Origin: Symbiodinium sp. CCMP2592
Taxonomy: Eukaryota; Sar; Dinophyceae; Suessiales; Symbiodiniaceae
Direction of reading: 5' to 3'
Length of the DNA stretch: 64,000 bases
NCBI GenBank assembly: GCA_905221615.1
Contig: CAJNDT010006202.1
Coordinates: 598,501 to 662,500 of the forward strand
A model generated the notes under the pieces. The model did no database searches. It saw nothing but the letters and a program-made list of their open reading frames with translations, and was not told where the DNA came from. Below, piece after piece: positions 1 through 9,970 of this stretch (positions are counted from its first letter, which is position 1; every line of letters begins with the position of its first letter). The position numbers and the translations under genes are program-made.

Positions 1-118
1 TGGTTAGATGCACAACCTGTTTACCCTGTGCGTCGCACAGTTTCGTCCACAGCTCGACTAAATGCCAGCGATCCTTGCCATCTAAGTTTTATCGAATCAA
101 GAGGCGGAGCTCATACAG

Positions 119-232
119 GTAGTCGGTCAGATGGTTACTTTGGCCGCTTGCTGCTTGAGCTTTTGGCTGACACTCCGCCGCTCCTGCTCGACCCAGGACC
201 TCTGTTTCACCATTTTTTCTTTGCGCTCCGGA
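119..232 (+). CDS. isolated exon, unknown protein
   Basis: The stretch reads open from an AG acceptor at 117-118 to a GTATCA donor at 233 and ends one base into a codon. It encodes a Leu/Pro/Phe-rich segment including GRLLLELLADTPPLL and FHHFFFALR, perhaps part of a membrane protein. The opposite strand also reads open here with a charged peptide; I prefer + because it agrees with the rest of the window. No family is recognised. Confidence 0.35.
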
Positions 233-441
233 GTATCATGCCCTTCCCCAACCACTTTGTGGCATGAACAAAGGTCCAGAGATTCAAGGCTGCAAGCCAT
301 ATATGAACTTGGGAGTTCTACGAATTTTGGGTTGATGGGTTTTGGGTTGTGGATCCTTAGAGCGTAATCAATTGCAATAAGGATTCCTCCTGAGCTTAGT
401 CAGGCTTCCATCTTTGCTAGATTTTCGGATTTTGCCACGCC

Positions 442-606
442 ATGCACCCAGAGCCTGAGACATCGCGCGGTGCGGTGGATGCCCTGGAAGATCTCGAGCC
501 CGAAGCTGTGATGCATAGGGCGAGAAGAGGGGTTCTTATACAGATTCAGATGAAGGCTGCCCTATTTACAGGTTCTCATACCTTCTTTGAACCCCACTAC
601 TTCTGA
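442..606 (+). CDS. short ATG-started ORF, possible first exon
   Basis: This 54-codon ORF starts at ATG 442 and stops at TGA 604. The first half is acidic and protein-like (begins MHPEPETSRGAVDALEDLEP). GT (532) and GC (after the MK codons near 558) could act as donors, so only the 5' half may be coding. No homology is recognised. It may be the first exon of the model that follows. Confidence 0.35.
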   Translation: MHPEPETSRGAVDALEDLEPEAVMHRARRGVLIQIQMKAALFTGSHTFFEPHYF

Positions 607-1024
607 GGGGTCTATATTGGGGCCACCCATTTCGCTGCTGGCTGCATAGGCAAATTTCTAAGTCAGAACTGACAAATCTAGCCCAGCATCGACAATTTTG
701 CTGCAAGACCTGAGCTCGGTATAGCCTAAGCCTCTCAACCAGGACAACTCGCCTGTCGTCCCCCCAAAGTAGTGGGTAAAATCATGTCCCAACTCCTATA
801 AAGGGCTAGCATTCTACATGTAGGGTCAGGGAAGGCTTTTTCTCAGGGTTTAGAAACCTGACAAATGGAGTCTCTAGAAACGGACATATTTTCCGATTGC
901 TCCAGGTCATCGCGCTTGAGTCCAGTGTTTGGGCTCTCCCCCCATAGCGAATCAAGGGACTCGGAGAGAACGGGATCTTACAGCGCTTGTAGCCTTTAAA
1001 GGGGTTTGACGAAATTCTTTTGAG
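607..1024. other. no supported gene
   Basis: Mixed-composition sequence. I see no convincing reading frame, RNA gene or repeat beyond generic T/A-rich stretches. Confidence 0.5.
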
Positions 1025-1601
1025 GTATCGGGGGACCTAGCAAGTCGGTTCAAACTGAGGGCTCCGGGATTATCGCTATCATGGTTACGTTTGCTACTTA
1101 GCCTACGCTCGTTTGTTTCTATTCTGCACTGCTGTTTGATTGTTTTAGTTGTCTTGGCCCACACGCCCTTGCCGTTTGTTCAGAAGCAGTCGGTACACGT
1201 CAGAGAAGAGAGCAAGCGGGTCACAGTGATGCCTGGAATTACACGGAACTTGAAGTCCATAATTCGAAGTCTGCTGACGGAACCAACAAGGCTTAGCCTC
1301 CAACCCTGCAGTCAGGTCTCCTCCAACCCCCGGGTTCTCTTCGTAGGTGCCTACGGCAGGAACTGTTTTGATTTCGCATGTTTTTTATTCTGTGTCATGT
1401 TTGGGGATCTTGGACGAGGCGTTGCTAAACAACTGGCTTGAAGCCATCTAGAACTCTGACCATACTCCCGAATCTTTCCCCCAGGAGTCCGTAACCCCTT
1501 TACCAAGCAGAAAGGACCTTCTGCGAAGTGTACCCCTCCATGTTTGTTTGGCCGCCGGGGCTTGGCAAGAAATACAGCGTGCCTTGGCTCGTCACAACTA
1601 A
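1025..1601 (+). CDS. two-exon gene end, single-pass membrane-like protein
   Basis: Exon 1 runs 1025-1315 (acceptor AG 1023-1024, donor GTCTCC) and exon 2 runs 1485-1601 (acceptor CCCCCAG, stop TAA 1599). Both junctions are phase 0, so the reading continues SLQPCSQ then ESVTPLPSRKDLL. The frame in exon 1 is open for about 144 codons. It holds a hydrophobic helix (SFVSILHCCLIVLVVLAH) followed by a basic stretch; the C-terminus AWQEIQRALARHN is helical. The fold is unknown. The 5' end is not found, and 442-606 could belong to it. Confidence 0.5.
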
Positions 1602-2090
1602 ACCCTAAAACCTTGCAGTGAGATGTGGACCTAGACCTGCACCAACAAGAATCACAGGAGTATGAACTTGTAATGTGTGCGATTCTCCGCACAATGTATC
1701 TGCCCGTTTATGCACATTGGTGTCGACCCTCATCTCCGAATTAAACAGTGTACGGTTTGAGCCGTGAGACATCACACAGCCACTGGTACAGATGGCAATA
1801 TACGAAGTACCATTCATCTTCCACAGGAGCCTTTGAGAATGGAAAGCAGGAGACATCAAGAGAATCTAGGCGTGACAGCAGTTTGGGACTGAGCGTCTTC
1901 AATGTGGTGCTACCTACAAAAGGCGCATGTTTCATTTCTTAAGCTCTTCAGCATGAGGTCGCTGGAAGATCCAGTGTGCAGTGGGGCGGTTCTCGGACAC
2001 TGCTGTTTTGCGCGGTTTGGGCTTCACTGGGCTGGGGACTTCAGCCCCCTCATGACAGAATAGACATTTGGAGGAAAAACTGTCGCGATC

Positions 2091-2154
2091 ATGGGGAGCT
2101 TCTGTGTGCCCAAATTCGAAATCCGCAGGCCGAAGTTCTCTGCTGACATCAGAG

Positions 2155-2186
<32 letters not shown>

Positions 2187-5100
2187 GATATTGTGTATTC
2201 AGCTATATGATATGTCTTTCTGTACTTTCATAGACGATGTTTGCCTGAGGTGCTGGCGCATCCGTGCAGGATGCAACCGGCGAGTTTCTGGGTCGTGATC
2301 TGCACACACACACAGAGTAATTATATACATGTGTACATATCATATAGATATACGTATATACATACAGAGAGCGAGAGATTTGTTTATTTGTTTGTTTATT
2401 AATAGATAGTTTTGTTTATCTTTCTACCCATATTTATGGCTCTGTCTGTTTGTCGAGATTTGCAGAGTCTCCGCAGTTCCAGAAATGTTTGAAGCATCTA
2501 GCGTCTATCCTTGAAGCGTTCGGGAATCGGGCCTGCCAGGTTTTAGGGCTCATAGGGGTTCAGCTTTTTAGGGTTTAGGGCATGAACCATGATCGCTTCT
2601 TTCAATACCTCCCGGCAACACTCTGGAATCTCAGGTATGAGTTTTTCTTCAGCCACGACTGGAAGACGTCAAGATGGCTGAAGCAAATCTCCCTGTTGGC
2701 TGTTTTCAACGGAGTTCCCGCTGCAGCCAGCAGCTTTATCATCAGCTTTGGGCTCGGCGTGATGGCCTCGTGTGGCTCCTCGTCTGCATGAAATAAGTCG
2801 CATGATGCAAGGGCTCGGAAGTGTTCAGGGCCTTTACAGGATTGGGGGGGGCGGGGGGTGCGGGAGGTCAGTCTCTCTTCCAAACGGACCTCTGTGTGGG
2901 GGTAGCCCAGATATCTGCTCCAAATCCCCAAAGCTGCTTAGGTTTACTCAGTCGTTCTGCATGGCTGCTATTGCCCGGCCACATCGCACCATTTCTGGTC
3001 TTGCTTTTCTGGCAAGACATGCGGCGTCTCTTTTTGCGGCCTCGGCGTGCATTCTTGGATAGTACTTCGGTTGAAATCACAAGGTTCTTCTGCATTGCTG
3101 GTACACTGGAGTGGAGAATCCCATGAGCAATATAGGGGCTAAATAATTAACAATACTATTTTGGTGGTTCCTTATTATACGTATTCTGGCCCCAGAACTC
3201 TATTCTAATCATTAAGGGCCCTAGACTATAGAACCCTACTACAGATCCCTTTACGGATCCCTTTAAAGGGAACCCTATTCTAATTATTAAGGCCCCTACA
3301 TTATATCTCACCAGCCAAGGCCTCTGCATCCCTCAGGAGGATCCCATCCTCAAGGAGCGGTGCATTCGCCGACTTACCTCTTACCTGAGCCGATCGAAGA
3401 AGCTCATTTGTCTCTGGTCGCCGGACTACTTCCGGAGGCTTTGGTGTACATTCGAGGCATGGCACCGAAGTCTACTCGGAATATACGAACATTTTGGGGC
3501 CCCTTTCTCGGAGGCTCACTAGTGGGGTTTAGGAGGGCCCCTGGCTTGCAGCAGCTTCCGAGAGACGGCCTAAAGGAATTGACGTCGAAAGATGTTCTGG
3601 TGGAGGTTTCACAGACAAGTGTGCTAGGCCAGTACCGGGAGGCAGGTGTGCATGTTCACCAAGCACGTAACGGCAAGCCCCCAACAAAATCATGCAGAAT
3701 CCGTAACAGTTGCAAGCCCTGTTCTCTCTCGCGAGTCAGTGACTCATCCCAAAGGCAGGTCATTGTAGATCAAGATCATCTCAGTTCAAGCCCAAAGTGT
3801 AAACCCCAAGGCCGCAAAGTTCCATCGTTTGCATCCCAAACCTCTAGGGGCTGGGCCTGGGCCGGCCACTGTGGATCACCTGCCCCTCATGGAGCCAAAG
3901 CCCTCCGGGAACGAATAGTAACACTCATGCCGCATGACGAGCTGCGAGGTTGGCTTCTTCTTGATGAGACAGGGGCAGGTGGAGAACATCACGTTCGTAC
4001 CAGTTCAAATCGGGACATTGTTCCCATGGCTGCAAGTTAAGATGCTTGGGTGCATGTGTAAGTATATATATATATATATATATATCAAGATCTGATGCCG
4101 TTTTTGCAGCATTGCAGGGTGCACGGAGTGTGGCGGTACGTTTCATGTTTTAAGGATGTGCGAGTACTTCTGTCCTGCGGGTTTCTTCATCTCACTTGGG
4201 CGTTTGGGTTTAGGGTTTAGGGTGTTCGGATTTAAAGGGTCATGTGGGGCCGATTAGATGTGTGGCTTACTTGTTCGGTGGTGTCCGAAACGTGGGCTCG
4301 GGCTTTGTTTATCAGGGTGCACGCCCCAGGTGCACGCTCTGCTATGCTACAGCGGCTCGGCTTAAAGAACTCCTTGAACTCTCATGCCGTATGACACCTA
4401 GAATCCCAGTCCCATCCCCTGAACCCGAAGCCCTGTGTGGTTGAGGTCCTCTATATAGGTATAAGCAAACACATATACACATTTTTATATATAGACATGT
4501 GTGTCTGGGTATATGTGTGCTAAGCGTTGCATTTCTCAACCACGATCAGAGGATGTGCTGTAAGTGTTGGAGTTTTGGGGTTGTTAAGCTTGGCATACGG
4601 GGTCTTAGAACCGTAGGGTTTCGGGTCTTAGAACCGCAGGGTTTCGGGGTTGTGGCTTTGGAGCTTGCAAGAGTTGAGACAGTGGGTTTTTTTTTCTTGG
4701 CTCTTGACACTCGGCGACTCTTTCCATCGAGAGCATTTCAGCACGGAGTCAGGCACGAATCTTGGGTAGTTAAGTTGGAAGACGGAATGGCAGTAAGAGC
4801 TTGTGCTTTTAAAAAAAATTCGACATTCTGAAGGCATGCCGGTATGTACTCCCACGACGAGAGCTGCGGAATGGAAGTGGGAGCTACTTGCAGTGGCACC
4901 TACCATATCTACTTTACTCGAAGTCTCGATGTAGGTCAGGCACACCCAGCTTGCAGTAAGGACGGTTTCATTACGAAGTCCCAAACCTTCGCAATGATGT
5001 AACAGTACTCGCAGCATGTGCTTGAAAAGCTTCCTGCGTGAGTTTGACAGAATGTATTATGAAAAAGCGTTTCAGTTTGTTTTATCACTCCAACTTATAA

Positions 5101-7979
5101 GTTCTTTGTTTGATAATGGGTCCAAGTGCCACACCCCCAAGCCTGGCCTTGTGGCTTCGACCCCCATCTCACAGACTTACGCGACTCCCCCACAACGACA
5201 TATGAATGCAGCGCCCAGTCTAAACGGCAACACTTCGCCCCAAGCATCCCCAACTCATGATTTCTGAATTCAGCCAGGCGACTGTTTTTCGACTGACCTT
5301 GTTTGTGGTGCAGTACTCGGGCCTGCCCTTCGTCGACTCTCTGCTGGTTTACAGTGAATGTAGGGATGATAGCAAGAGGCATAGCAGTCGCCGTTGAGGT
5401 CGTCGTGGACATCGCCTTGGTAGTAGGAGTAGGAGTGGGAATGGGGAGGAGTGGGTGCTGCTGCTGCTGCTGGTGGTGTTGTTGTTGTGGTTGTTGTTGT
5501 TGTTGGTGGTGGTGGTGGTGGTGGTGGTGGTGGTGTTGGTGTTGTTGTTGTTGGCAGCGATTGTTGTTGTTGTTGGTCGGGGGCGGGTAATGGGTACGCA
5601 GTGTACGGGTGTACCTCCTTGTTGTTGTCGTTGTTGTCGTCGTCGTTGTTGTTGCTGTTGCTGATGTTGTCATTGTCGTCATTGTTGCTGCTGTGACAGC
5701 CGGCCTAGTAGCGGCCAGAAATGGTTGTTGCGGCGGTAGTCTTGATGCGATTAGCTGCTACTAGCTGCTGTGTAAAACAGCAACATAAGCAACATAGTTT
5801 GTAGTAGCAGTCCTCGTTGTCGTTGTTGTGGTATGAGTGCATGTCGTCGTCATCAGCGGCAGCAGTTAACAACGACTGACTCAACAGCAACAGTCCGCAT
5901 GCGATATAGAAATTGTGAGTGGTTGTGATGGTGACGGTCTTTGTGATTCTAGGTTGCGGCACGGGCCTGGCTCGGTTTGGTTACCAGGAGCGGGCCGCAA
6001 TACTTTTGTCGTAGGCTACTCAGTTGAGTTTCTGTAGTTGTCGATAGTTGAAAGTTGCCGGCGACAGCTACATTGAATGAAGCTACTTGTAGATCACATT
6101 TCGAAGGATCGATCTTGCACACCACCACTATCACCGAACAACGGTACGACCACCACCACCACCACCACCACCGCCACCACCGCCACCAGCATCAGCCTGA
6201 TTGTAAGGTTCAGTCTCGACGTCTATAGTCATCACCATCAGCACCTGGATTTCCAGTGCCACCTCTGTTGTTTCACAAGACTTTCTCGCTCTTCGGCCAC
6301 TTGTCACCATCATGAATACGATGTGCTAGATAATGTTCTCAAAGCCTCAGAGTGTGCGAAGCCGCTGAGCCTTTACACCGTCGCAGCCTCGCAACGGAAG
6401 TCTCAGGATTTTGTTATCGTGGTTAGCATCGCTGTCTTCGTTCTGGCCGTTTGTTTGACCCCAGCCTTCTTCCTGTACTGGAGCGCACTGCTACTCGCCA
6501 CTGGTTAGCTTTGTTGGTGTGAACCTGCTGCAAAGTAGACCGCGACACCCGTGAAGCGAAATTTCATGGCATTCTATGCAAGAGTTCACTGATAATTACT
6601 GGGCGCCTGGCTTGCCTTTGTGGACTTGGTCGCCGTTCTGCTTAATTAGTCCGTAGTCGTGTCGGTGGGAGGGTTGGCATCACAACAGGTCCTTTTCCAT
6701 GCCCCGAAGTCTTGGCAAAGCAGGTGACTGGCTCTGGCCCAACAGCATGCACCTTCGATCATCTATCAGGGAGCGGACATTTAAACTGCTTGTAGCAGTA
6801 TTCCTGTTTTACTGTTTTAGTGTCGAAGACCCTAGCAAGGCAGGACAGCGATATTGTTCTTCGGCATAGCTTCTCCAAGAACAAAGCCCAGGTTAAGGGA
6901 CGTCGCAGATCTGCCGAGACAGTTGCGAGAGTTCCGGCTTCAACGCTCCGAATGCTTCTGCTGCTCACACGGGCACCGACATCCCGCCTCTGCGCTGCAA
7001 TTTCGCATTGCTCTGACTCCGATGTAGTTACGTCACAGTGTTGGGAGCAGCATCCCAGCCTGTATTTGGCCCTCGCTTTCTTGAGCAGGTGAGCGGGGAC
7101 ACAATCTTCTGTGATCGTACGCTCATCTACCAGAACCTGAAGGCGTTTTGCAAGTGGAAAGGCGGGGAAGAAGACATGCTGGACCTTTTCAATGGGCATG
7201 TACACCGAGTTCTGGCACCAAGCATCCAGCGGAAGTCGAGACACAATCTGTTCGTGCTGAAGTACACTCTCATTGCGACTCTTGCGGCCTGCTTCCCCCA
7301 CCTATCTGTTAGCATTCCACGAAGTCTGGAAGAGAGGCAGACCGGTTGGGAAGCTAACGTCCTCTTTGCAGGCAGCCAGCTTTTTCTGGACCTGGCCGTT
7401 GTGTTTTTGCTGCGTGTGACGCTGTTGATCGGACAGCTGGGGCACAGACAGTTCAGGGCCTGTTTCCATTGTCACCGAAACCTTGCCATTGCCGTGCAGG
7501 TTGCCGCATTCTGCTTGGCTGCTTGCGGTGTACTGCTTCCCTGGCCTGTATCCGTTATTCTAGCAGAGGACAACAGTATGGCTCCGTTTGCATCGGTGGC
7601 CGTCTTGCTTTTCTTTAACCTGTACTTATATAAGCCTTTATACTACAGCTCGAGAGCCAAGTTCACTCCGGCTTCGATGGCAATGCCCCAGTTGCAACCT
7701 TGCGAGAATCTTGAGCCTGACATATGCAACGACGGCGCAAGCTCTTGCTTCGAGGTTTGACAGCAGCCATGATGTCAGCCAACATGTCACGTATTCGGGG
7801 ATGTGGTACCTTCACAAGTTCTTGACCGGAGTGCATACAGTCCCACCGCAACCAGTTGAGGCGAGTGCAGAGCGGGAGGTTTTGCCTTGGACAGAGGTCC
7901 CCAGATTATTGGTAGTTTGTGTATAGCCGTGAGCCTAGATGCCGTCGTTGCACCAGCGCCTAAGGCCCGGAGGGCTTGA
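2091..7979 (+). CDS. multi-pass membrane protein with TIR-like N-terminal region
   Basis: Spliced model. Exons: 2091-2128 (ATG, tentative), 2635-2756, 2942-3061, 3320-3456, 6407-6503, 6909-6985, 7089-7756/7760, and perhaps 7905-7979 with stop TGA. All internal junctions are phase-compatible, and several introns start with GC (2757, 3457, 6986). In order the protein shows YEFFFSHDWKTSRW, a TM helix, AWLLLPGHIAPFLVLLFW, FLDSLCIPQED, a segment ending LICLWSPDYFRRLWCTFE, a TM helix (DFVIVVSIAVFVLAVCL), LPRQLREFRLQRSECFCC, GDTIFCDRTLIY, then about four more TM helices. The strand-like blocks FFSHDW and LWSPDYFRRLWCTFE resemble TIR-fold elements; from memory, unverified, the whole arrangement matches a large dinoflagellate family without a named function. 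The last exon boundary and possible extra exons inside the 2.9-kb intron 3457-6406 are unresolved. Confidence 0.78.
2155..2187. repeat. CA/TA microsatellite
   Basis: A CA run passes directly into a TA run inside the first intron of the TIR-like membrane gene. Confidence 0.85.
3140..3310. repeat. dispersed AT-rich repeat with CCCTTTAAAGGG core
   Basis: The stretch contains ACAGATCCCTTTACGGATCC, the palindrome CCCTTTAAAGGG and CTATTCTAATTATTAAGGCC. The same module recurs near 9.86, 32.3, 49.2-49.8 (three times), 51.2 and 57.4 kb. Here it fills most of intron 3062-3319 and ends about 10 bases before the acceptor. Confidence 0.7.
4062..4086. repeat. TA microsatellite
   Basis: TA dinucleotide run inside the large intron 3457-6406. 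Confidence 0.85.
5452..5685. repeat. TGC/TGG/TGT trinucleotide tract
   Basis: An imperfect trinucleotide tract of mixed TGC, TGG and TGT units. It yields artefactual poly-Val/Leu/Cys/Trp frames on + and poly-Thr/Gln/His frames on -. It lies inside the large intron of the TIR-like gene. Confidence 0.85.
6150..6186. repeat. ACC/GCC trinucleotide tract
   Basis: Short CAC-CGC-type trinucleotide run upstream of exon 6407-6503. Confidence 0.8.
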
Positions 7980-8652
7980 GGCACAAGGTGAAAGACCGTG
8001 ACACGCAGAATCTATGCTGAAAACCTATCTTCTCTTATGTAAGTGAAAGTCCCAAGTTTGCACACCTGAAGCCCTGTGCAGAAGTCTATGTTTGCCAAGC
8101 CACTCGTTAACATACCTTTTGACCTTACACAGTGCCGTCAGTGCAAACCGTAATGCAACTGATTGAGAATTCAACATCCTCCACGCTCCCCGACACATGC
8201 AATTCCTTTCGGTCTGGCTTTTGAACGAAGGATAGTTCAGCGATTTCGCTCTTGTCGCTGATTGACACTGCTCAACTCACCACATATATCGTGACACCCG
8301 TCTCTTCAGACCGCTGGGACAGGATTCTTGTGCAAGCTTCAATATCTTCCGTAAAGAGATTGCTGCAAGCAATCCGTCCTGCTGCTATGCGGCAGGAGTC
8401 TTGTAGTCGCTTCTAGCTCCGACTTGCCGCATCTACTGTAACCCAGGAAATTGGAAGCTTGGCATCCCCGGCCCCTCAAGCTTAGAATACTTCCACGAGG
8501 CGCATAGTAAGGCACCTTTCGTGCCTTCTTCTGCATATGGGTGCCGCAGGACAGGCCAAGGGTGCGTTGGATGAACATACAAGTCCAGTTACAAAGCTCC
8601 GACCGGGACAGCCAGCAAGCACTGTTATTGCCGTAGCGCCCAACGACTCAGC
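7980..8652. other. spacer with weak exon candidates
   Basis: No model is supported. On + the stretch 8161-8250 reads IQHPPRSPTHAIPFGLAF with a GTTCAG donor after it, and 8440-8500 reads GIPGPSSLEYFHEA. On - 8131-8267 is also open with a GTGTAA donor. Frames conflict, so none is called. Confidence 0.4.
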
Positions 8653-8823
8653 ATGCATTCAGCTGGCACGGCCTCATGTTCTGCTGCCTTTGCCCCAGCC
8701 CCAAGAACTCTGTACCCGTTGATGGACCTACAGCCAAGCCTTCCGCGGGCCCCACTGCCAGGCATCCCGGTTCAACCCCCAGGGCGTGCGGGGCCAGGAC
8801 ATGCCGCCCGGAACATATCTTAA
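8653..8823 (+). CDS. Pro/Ala-rich short ORF
   Basis: This 56-codon ORF starts at ATG 8653 and stops at TAA 8821. The product is rich in Ala, Pro and Leu (for example APAPRTLYPLMDLQPSLPRA). Composition alone does not prove coding. It could be a first exon of the downstream GH47 gene or of another gene. Confidence 0.3.
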   Translation: MHSAGTASCSAAFAPAPRTLYPLMDLQPSLPRAPLPGIPVQPPGRAGPGHAARNIS

Positions 8824-8875
8824 CGTCGGCCGACATCCTTAAACTTAAATCCTTCAATCCAGCCATCTACACATG

Positions 8876-9445
8876 CACACATGCACGCATGCATGCATGC
8901 ATACATGCATACATGCATACATGTGTACATGTGTACATTTGCATATGCAGGGCATCTGCATTCACATGAACATGCATCCTGCACCTACGGCTCAGACAGA
9001 CAGACTGTACGTAAACGTGCATGTGTAGGTACGATCTGTCCGTGTGCGTCTGTGCACTAGTTAGGTATCTAGCGTAGCAGCTAGTATAACTTATCACCTA
9101 GCTTCAATGATCTACTTACCCGAGTCGCCTACCCTACTTGACCCAAGTGCAGAGATGCGTATGTATACCATACATGCATACGACACACATACGTACATAC
9201 AAAGACAAACAGACAGACAGATTATCGTGTACTTATACATATACATGCGTGCATCCGTACATACATACATACATACATACATACATACTTACTTACATAC
9301 ATAGACATCACAAACACAGCTCTATGTATATATATATATATATATATGTGTGTATGTATGTATGTATGTATGTATGTATGTATGTATGTATGTATACATA
9401 TGTATATATACATACATATATATATGTATATATATATATATATGT
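8876..9445. repeat. microsatellite cluster (ATGC, TACA, TA, GTAT)
   Basis: ATGC/ATAC runs (8876-8945), a TACA run (9255-9300), a TA run (9329-9348), a GTAT run (9349-9396) and more TA to 9445. All frames through it are repeat artefacts. It lies just upstream of the first recognisable GH47 exon. Confidence 0.85.
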
Positions 9446-9829
9446 ATGAGCGCATCCACTGCACCATTTTGGCTGCATTCGCGTACAGCAACTTGTTCGA
9501 TAAAGTTGTGCCGTCATAATCCCATGTGCCCATGTCCGGAAGAGAAAGCGCAACATTCATCCCATGTGTTTTAAGTATCATTAAATGTGATCAAGCTTGC
9601 TAATTACGTCGGGTTTTCATTTTGGCGGCTAATCCCGAAGCTCTAAACCCTGTTTGACTTGTCTAACCTTGCCATGCAGGCACGTCCTTTCGAAGTAGGC
9701 AAACAAATGTCCGTAAGCCCTTAGACCCCTAGGTCCTAAACCTTAAAACCCTTCACTTGAAAGGGAGGGGCTTTAGCCACTTCCTCGAGCTGCTGCGTGC
9801 GCTCAACCTGCACGCCTAACATGGAGCCT

Positions 9830-9905
9830 TTAATAAATACCTATAAGCTATTGCGGGGTTCCTTCTTGTAAGTCTAATTATTAAGGCCCCTATATTGCTA
9901 AGGGC
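9830..9905. repeat. copy fragment of the TAATTATTAAGGCC repeat family
   Basis: Contains GGGGTTCCTTCTTG and CTAATTATTAAGGCCCCTAT, matching the module at 3140-3310. It lies just upstream of GH47 exon 9971. Confidence 0.6.
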
Positions 9906-9970
9906 CTAGGGTTCAGGGCTTTAGGCTTTTCAAAGCACTCGCCAAGCTCCAAAGCCCCCAGTCAGCCGAG

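Noticed and set aside
139..289. - strand exon candidate with charged residues and a GTAACC donor
   Set aside because: The + exon 119-232 has good junctions and agrees with the strand bias.
1932..2171. 79-codon - strand ORF, protein-like (KCLFCHEGAEVPSP...)
   Set aside because: Plausible reading, but it overlaps the proposed first exon (ATG 2091) that joins in phase to 2635; all other evidence favours +. Kept as an alternative only.
5095..5682. 195-codon - strand ORF with poly-Thr/Gln/His
   Set aside because: Generated by the TGC/TGG/TGT tract within an intron of the TIR-like gene.
8876..9445. Regularly spaced short repeats that could suggest a CRISPR array
   Set aside because: Simple microsatellites with no unique spacers; eukaryotic context.
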